From Strongylocentrotus purpuratus (lineage: Eukaryota > Echinodermata > Echinoidea > Camarodonta > Strongylocentrotidae): a stretch of 64,000 nt of DNA. The position numbers and the translations under genes were made by a program. Below, piece after piece: positions 59,960 through 64,000 of the stretch (position 1 is the first letter of the stretch; every line of letters starts with the position of its first letter). Where the stretch lies: assembly GCF_000002235.5 (NCBI RefSeq), contig NW_022145601.1, forward strand, positions 1,934,016 through 1,998,015. Direction: 5' to 3'. The notes under the pieces were generated by a model. It was not told the DNA's origin. It searched no databases and worked only from the letters and a program-made list of their open reading frames with translations.

Positions 59960-60390
59960 ACGACGAGGAGGAGGGAGAACCAAGACAGGACCAAGTCATA
60001 CGGATCCAGAAGATTCTCATCTGCAGCTTCGCATCTCTGGAACTCTCTCCCCACTACTTTCCGAACCATCACAGACTTAACTTTCTTTCAATCTCAACTG
60101 AAAACCTACCTGTTTAAAAACGCTTTCTAATATCATTTAAACTGTATTATTGTATTCATCAAAATTTAATTACATTACTGTACTCTGATATAATTGCCTT
60201 CATTTCTCTGTAATGGATGTTTATAATGTTTGATTATTATTAATCTTTTCCTTATTTTGATATTTCTTTAGTTCATGAATTAGTAGTTATGTGTAATTTT
60301 GTTGTATTAATATTGTAAAGCGCATTGCTATTTTCTTCGATTATGAAATGCGCTATATAAGTCTAGGTTATTATTATTATTATTATCAAG
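59960..60390 (+). mobile_element. LINE 3' end fragment
   Basis: The frame FSSAASHLWNSLPTTFRTIT...FQSQLKTYLFKNAF ends in TAA at 60128-60130 and is followed by a 3' tail with GTAAAGCGCATTG / AATGCGCTATATAAG and a (TTA)n run. This is the end of a CR1/L2-type LINE polyprotein. Confidence 0.75.
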
Positions 60391-62647
60391 ACGGCAGTTT
60401 GACGGCGATGAAACTAAGAAAGGAGAAGCAGTCCTATGACTTTGATGCCACCACAGAGCAAAACCTTGTTGACTTCAACATGACTGCTTTTATAATAAAG
60501 GAAGTAACAGATATGCTAACAGCAAGTTCAAGAAACATTTTATGGAGTTGCAGTTGCAGTTGTAGTCTTCTTGGTAATACTGTCATCGTGTAATATCAAA
60601 CTTTCAACAGTCATAGAATTTCCGACAGTATACGGCAGCGTTTTTTTTGCAACCCGACCAAATAGGTTTTTTTTGTAAGATCTTCTTACTTGTGAATGCC
60701 GTGAGTTAAACGTACGAACACCTTGCGAGAACAAAACTCATAAGATTGGCGTAAGTCTGACGTAAGAAGAACACAAGGCGTTCTTACGAAAAACGTACGA
60801 ACTCTGGGGCCATTGTATAACCGAAAATCACTTCGTTTCTCAAGAAGGTCTTGAGTTGTTCTTGCGAATTAAACGGCGTTCGTACGAACTCCGTAAGAAG
60901 GACGTAAGAAACTATGCACCATCTGCGAATCTCTACGAACTCTGAAATTCGTAGGAACAGGGAGATTCGTACGAACGAATCGTTCGTACGAACATTTGTG
61001 ACCGTAGCATAAGCGAGCCATTCTAGCCCACTGCTTGGGCGTAGAGGGTCAGAGGATTCTCGATCAGCTAGCAAAGGATAGCGGTAAGTCACTAAGCAAA
61101 TACAGTGAAGCTGTCGAAGTGCTTGAGAAGTATTTTGGGCCCAAGACAAGTGTTATGATCGAACGGTATAATTTCAGGAAACGAGCTCAAGGTAATGGGG
61201 AGCCAGTAAAACAATATGTGGCTGCACTGCAGCAGTTGGCATCTACATGTAAGTTTGGGGGCCTAAAAGATGAACTAATTAGGGACCAACTCATCGAGAA
61301 AACTAGTACACCCCGTATTAGAGAGCGATTGTTGATGGAGAATGATGACTTGACATTGGAGAAAGCAGTAACTGTTGCACAGAATGTTGAAGCTGCTCTT
61401 CTCGTTTCCAAAACACTGAGTTATAGCAGGAAGTCTCAACTACCTGGTTATAGTGGTTCTACTGCAGCTGCAGCAACCAGCTGCTCAGAAGCTCGAGTAC
61501 AAGGTGTGTCCAAGAGAGGTTACCGTCCAAAGCCTCAAGCCACGCAGCATCGCTCGGAATGCAGAAACTGCGGAGGGACACACGCATTTGAGAGAAGTGC
61601 TTGCCCTGCAAATGGCAAAAAGTGCAGAGCATGTGCGAAAATGAATCATTTCGCTATTAAAGATGTGTCGCTCAAAGGGTCAAAGCGTTCAATATGTTGA
61701 AGAGGACACCAGTTCTTGTGAGGAGGAACACTCAGCTTTCGTATACAGTGTTGGGAGTAGAGGTGACTTCAAGTATTGTGAACTTGAAGTGAATGGCGTA
61801 TCACTCAATCTCTTGATCGATGTAGGGTCAAGTGTCACGATCATCAACGATTTGATCTACAAGCGATATTTCTCTACATTTCCGCTAACGCCAGCACCCG
61901 TCACTTTGACTTTTTACCCTGATAAGTTATTTCCAGTGCTAGGTTGCGTCAAGTTGCCCGTTCGCTTCAAGGACAAGACTGTGGACAGTTGTCGGATCTA
62001 CGTCGCGAAGGGTAAGAGCCTCCTAGGGGTTGACCTATTTGACCTGCTGGGTTTTCGCGTTTGTGACCCCTCAGGTGAGCAAGTCAACATCCTCCAACCG
62101 TCTACTGCACCATCTGCGGAGGTCACAGAGAAAGCGAAAGAAATCGCAGAGAAACAGAAGCGAGTGAAAGAGTACATTGACAAACGTCGAAACGCGAGAC
62201 CAGCAACATTCAAGGTCGGAGACCGGGTTCGAATCAAGCGCCCAAATCGCTCGCACAAACTAGCTTCTTCGTTCTCACCACCGAAGCAGATCATCCGTAG
62301 GTTAGGTCTAAGCTCGTTCCTCTTGCACGACAAAACGCGGTGGAACGCACGACGTCTGATCGCAAGCCGTCCTGGAAGTTTGGGTGATCATAGCGATGAC
62401 CAGTTCATCTTCGATGACAAGGTCGAATGCGACAACAACCTGGATACCTGAAGGATTGTGTTTAAACCATGAAGTAAACTGCATACAAAAAGGAGAATGA
62501 AACGTTAACTGGATATATGTATTTTGGCTATATTTTGGATATCTTGTCTAACCATCAAGAGAGTGAACTCAAGTTAAAAATTGAAAATATTTTTGGACGT
62601 TTGTATTGAAACTGTCCTAAGCCAGTTATCTTAAAAGGGGGGAAATG

Positions 62648-62791
62648 TGTTGTGTATGCAATCCAAACTGTATATCTCATGCCGACTGAGGGCGTAGTTC
62701 CCTGATTGTAAATTGAAGCCGCCATATTAAACATACAACTGAAACTCAAACTTCTGTCTTAGTTTGCATTATTTCGGACTCAAACATAATA
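62648..62791 (+). repeat. Right LTR
   Basis: 144 bases; followed by the GGTTG duplication at 62792-62796. Confidence 0.85.
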
Positions 62792-62796
62792 GGTTG

Positions 62797-63293
62797 ACTT
62801 GCAAATAATATGTATTAACGTGCAATGAACCAAGCTCTCAAGAATTGAATTTGAGTTCAAATGATCTCATTCGTATCATTTTAATGATAAATTGTGTCAG
62901 GTACGAGGACAATGCCAAATATAAGCATGACAACATGCCAGTATAAATGTAACACGAAACGAGTCCAGTGCATTACAATACATTTCACGGGCTTGTGACG
63001 AACGATTTACATTGCAGTTTGAGGAAGTTTGCCGCAATAAAAACAGTGCACTGTTTCGACTTATAACGAGGAAAAGGAAGCTATGCCTCAAGTTTCGGTA
63101 CGGGGAAAATACCACTACCAGACTACGCCTACCTACTAATTGACATTCTGGGAACGACAGCTTGGTGGAAAATTAGAATAAGTCTTTTACTTTGCTTGGA
63201 CTATCGTTAAGAATATCTAGGGACGTCAAACTACCTGTGTACAGGAAGCCGAATCAAGAGGGGCAATATCTTAGATGAGCCTCGTTTCATGGT
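62797..63293 (+). promoter_or_regulatory. Upstream region of receptor gene C
   Basis: Nearly identical to 26859-27348 plus the sequence left of the Kolobok site, which here is uninterrupted. It is the likely promoter and 5' UTR of gene C; no core element is assigned. Confidence 0.5.
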
Positions 63294-63387
63294 ATGATGG
63301 ACATCCTTCATCGAATCATGTCTGTGTCTATGCAGATGTTGGCCATCTTGGTGTTGATGATCAGCCTTCACGGAGATACATTGCAAG
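63294..63387 (+). CDS. Receptor gene C, exon 1 (signal peptide)
   Basis: Two adjacent ATGs open MMDILHRIMSVSMQMLAILV, then LMISLHGDTLQ, the same signal peptide as gene B with N to D and V to M. Length (94 bases), exit phase (1) and the AG|GTAAAA donor are conserved. The rest of the gene lies beyond the window. Confidence 0.75.
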
Positions 63388-64000
63388 GTAAAATAAACGA
63401 ATTGTGAAACGAGAGCCTATAGTGCACTTATTGCGGTTATGATGGCTTTAATATTACCTTTTTGAATAGGCTCCTTCATGGTGTTCATGTCTCCATTTTT
63501 CAACTTTACTTACTCCCTAATTCACAAGTAACTATACAAGCAAACCAAATAATCTAGGGTATTTTATGTAGGCGTGGATGTGTAAGGCGGTGTCACACAG
63601 AGCCCAAAAATCTGTCTGTCACCGACGTAAATGAGAACAAAACTAGATTTCTAAAATGGTTTATTCAAGATGGGTCGGGATTTTTCTGTGTGACATCGCC
63701 TGTATTCTGTAGAAGAGGAGGATATTTTGTGAAGGTGTCGTGGTTCATTGGTTCATTCAGTTGACTCTCAATCCAAGGGTTGAGGGTCCAATTTAATCCA
63801 AACCGGGCAAAAATACCCTTTGGCAAGATATTAATCATGATTAGTAGTAGTAGTAGTATTATAATCATGCTTAGATCTGTATATTATTCTTAAAATGTAT
63901 TAGTTTTCTCATCGTTCTAATTTCACATGGTAGCTCAAATCATCGTACTTATCACATGCCATACAAAAATATCCTCACTTTATCCTGGGTTAAAAACTTA
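63388..64000 (+). other. Receptor gene C, start of intron 1
   Basis: Collinear with 27443-28055 of gene B, including the (TAG)n run, shorter here. The small frames on either strand are shadows. Confidence 0.7.

Larger units (their letters stand above)
57960..61003. mobile_element. DNA transposon nested in the LTR fossil
   Basis: Ends GGTCACAAAT and inverted ATTTGTGACC, with dense TTCGTACGAA/CGTAAGAAC motifs in both subterminal regions (57970-58400 and 60690-61000). About 3.0 kb. It separates two parts of the gag-like region of the host element. It contains further repeats and a LINE end, and no recognisable transposase, so it is non-autonomous. No clear target-site duplication. Confidence 0.65.
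57655..62791 (+). mobile_element. Ty3/Gypsy-like LTR retrotransposon fossil
   Basis: Two 144-base direct terminal repeats (57655-57798 and 62648-62791) start TGTTGTGTATG and end CATAATA, flanked by the five-base duplication GGTTG; block 1 has the empty site. A possible primer site (TGGCGACGAGGATGG) follows the left repeat and a purine run precedes the right one. Recognisable parts are a gag-like region with a Cys/His knuckle (to about 61660), a protease-like region (about 61760-62080) and a basic integrase-tail-like region (about 62110-62400). The repeats differ at about four places, so it is fairly young and younger than the block duplication. It is broken, with several breaks, and is also interrupted by a DNA transposon. 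Confidence 0.85.
53090..64000 (+). repeat. Duplicated intergenic block, copy 2
   Basis: Collinear with 22190-28055. Extra sequence here: a 0.3-kb MITE with flanks, a 0.4-kb TTAA element, divergent sequence at 56.1-57.6 kb and a 5.1-kb LTR fossil. It lacks the Kolobok-like element of copy 1. It continues past the end of the window. Confidence 0.9.

Overview
The window looks like intergenic and intronic DNA from a marine deuterostome, most likely an echinoderm. It is AT-rich, packed with repeats, and carries Helitron-like, Kolobok, Harbinger and CR1/Jockey-type elements plus many poly-G/C foldback elements. The only host genes I can support are copies of one transmembrane receptor family. The species call is inference; the gene and element calls rest on motifs read directly.

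Layout. 1-7.9 kb: head-to-tail array of five Helitron-like units separated by short (TTA)n spacers. Each unit has a 3' hairpin followed by CTAG, and complete units carry a 74-nt tRNA-like module. 8-18.3 kb: LINE endonuclease remnant, several MITEs, a 5.3-kb inverted-repeat-ended element, a Harbinger transposase fragment. 19.3-20.35 kb: last two exons of receptor gene A (transmembrane segment, tyrosine-rich tail). 22.2-28 kb: duplicated block, copy 1, containing a 1.8-kb Kolobok-like element with a THAP exon. 27.3-52.6 kb: receptor gene B, nine recognisable exons (signal peptide; two C-type lectin exons; two exons of a Caspr/neurexin-IV-type fibrinogen-like domain; an apple/PAN exon; a 27-nt linker exon; transmembrane exon; tail exon) spread through introns full of LINEs, Helitrons and foldback elements. 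53.1-64 kb: duplicated block, copy 2, interrupted by a 5.1-kb Ty3/Gypsy-like LTR fossil that itself holds a DNA transposon. 63.3 kb: first exon of receptor gene C, which runs out of the window.

How it fits together. Genes A, B and C lie on the same strand with a repeat period of about 32-36 kb, so this is a tandem array of one receptor family. The predicted protein is type I: signal peptide, lectin domain, fibrinogen-like domain, apple domain, Ser/Thr-rich stalk, one membrane helix, and a short tail with several tyrosine motifs. The tails of A and B share their first part but differ in their tyrosine motifs (YQDM in A; YQDL, YEDL and YFNV in B), which suggests differently wired signalling. 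Gene B looks damaged: one or more exons are missing where a Helitron sits, there is an in-frame stop in the apple exon, and the stalk is replaced by a minisatellite. Because two copies of the flanking block are present, several insertions have a matching empty site, which gives exact target-site duplications.
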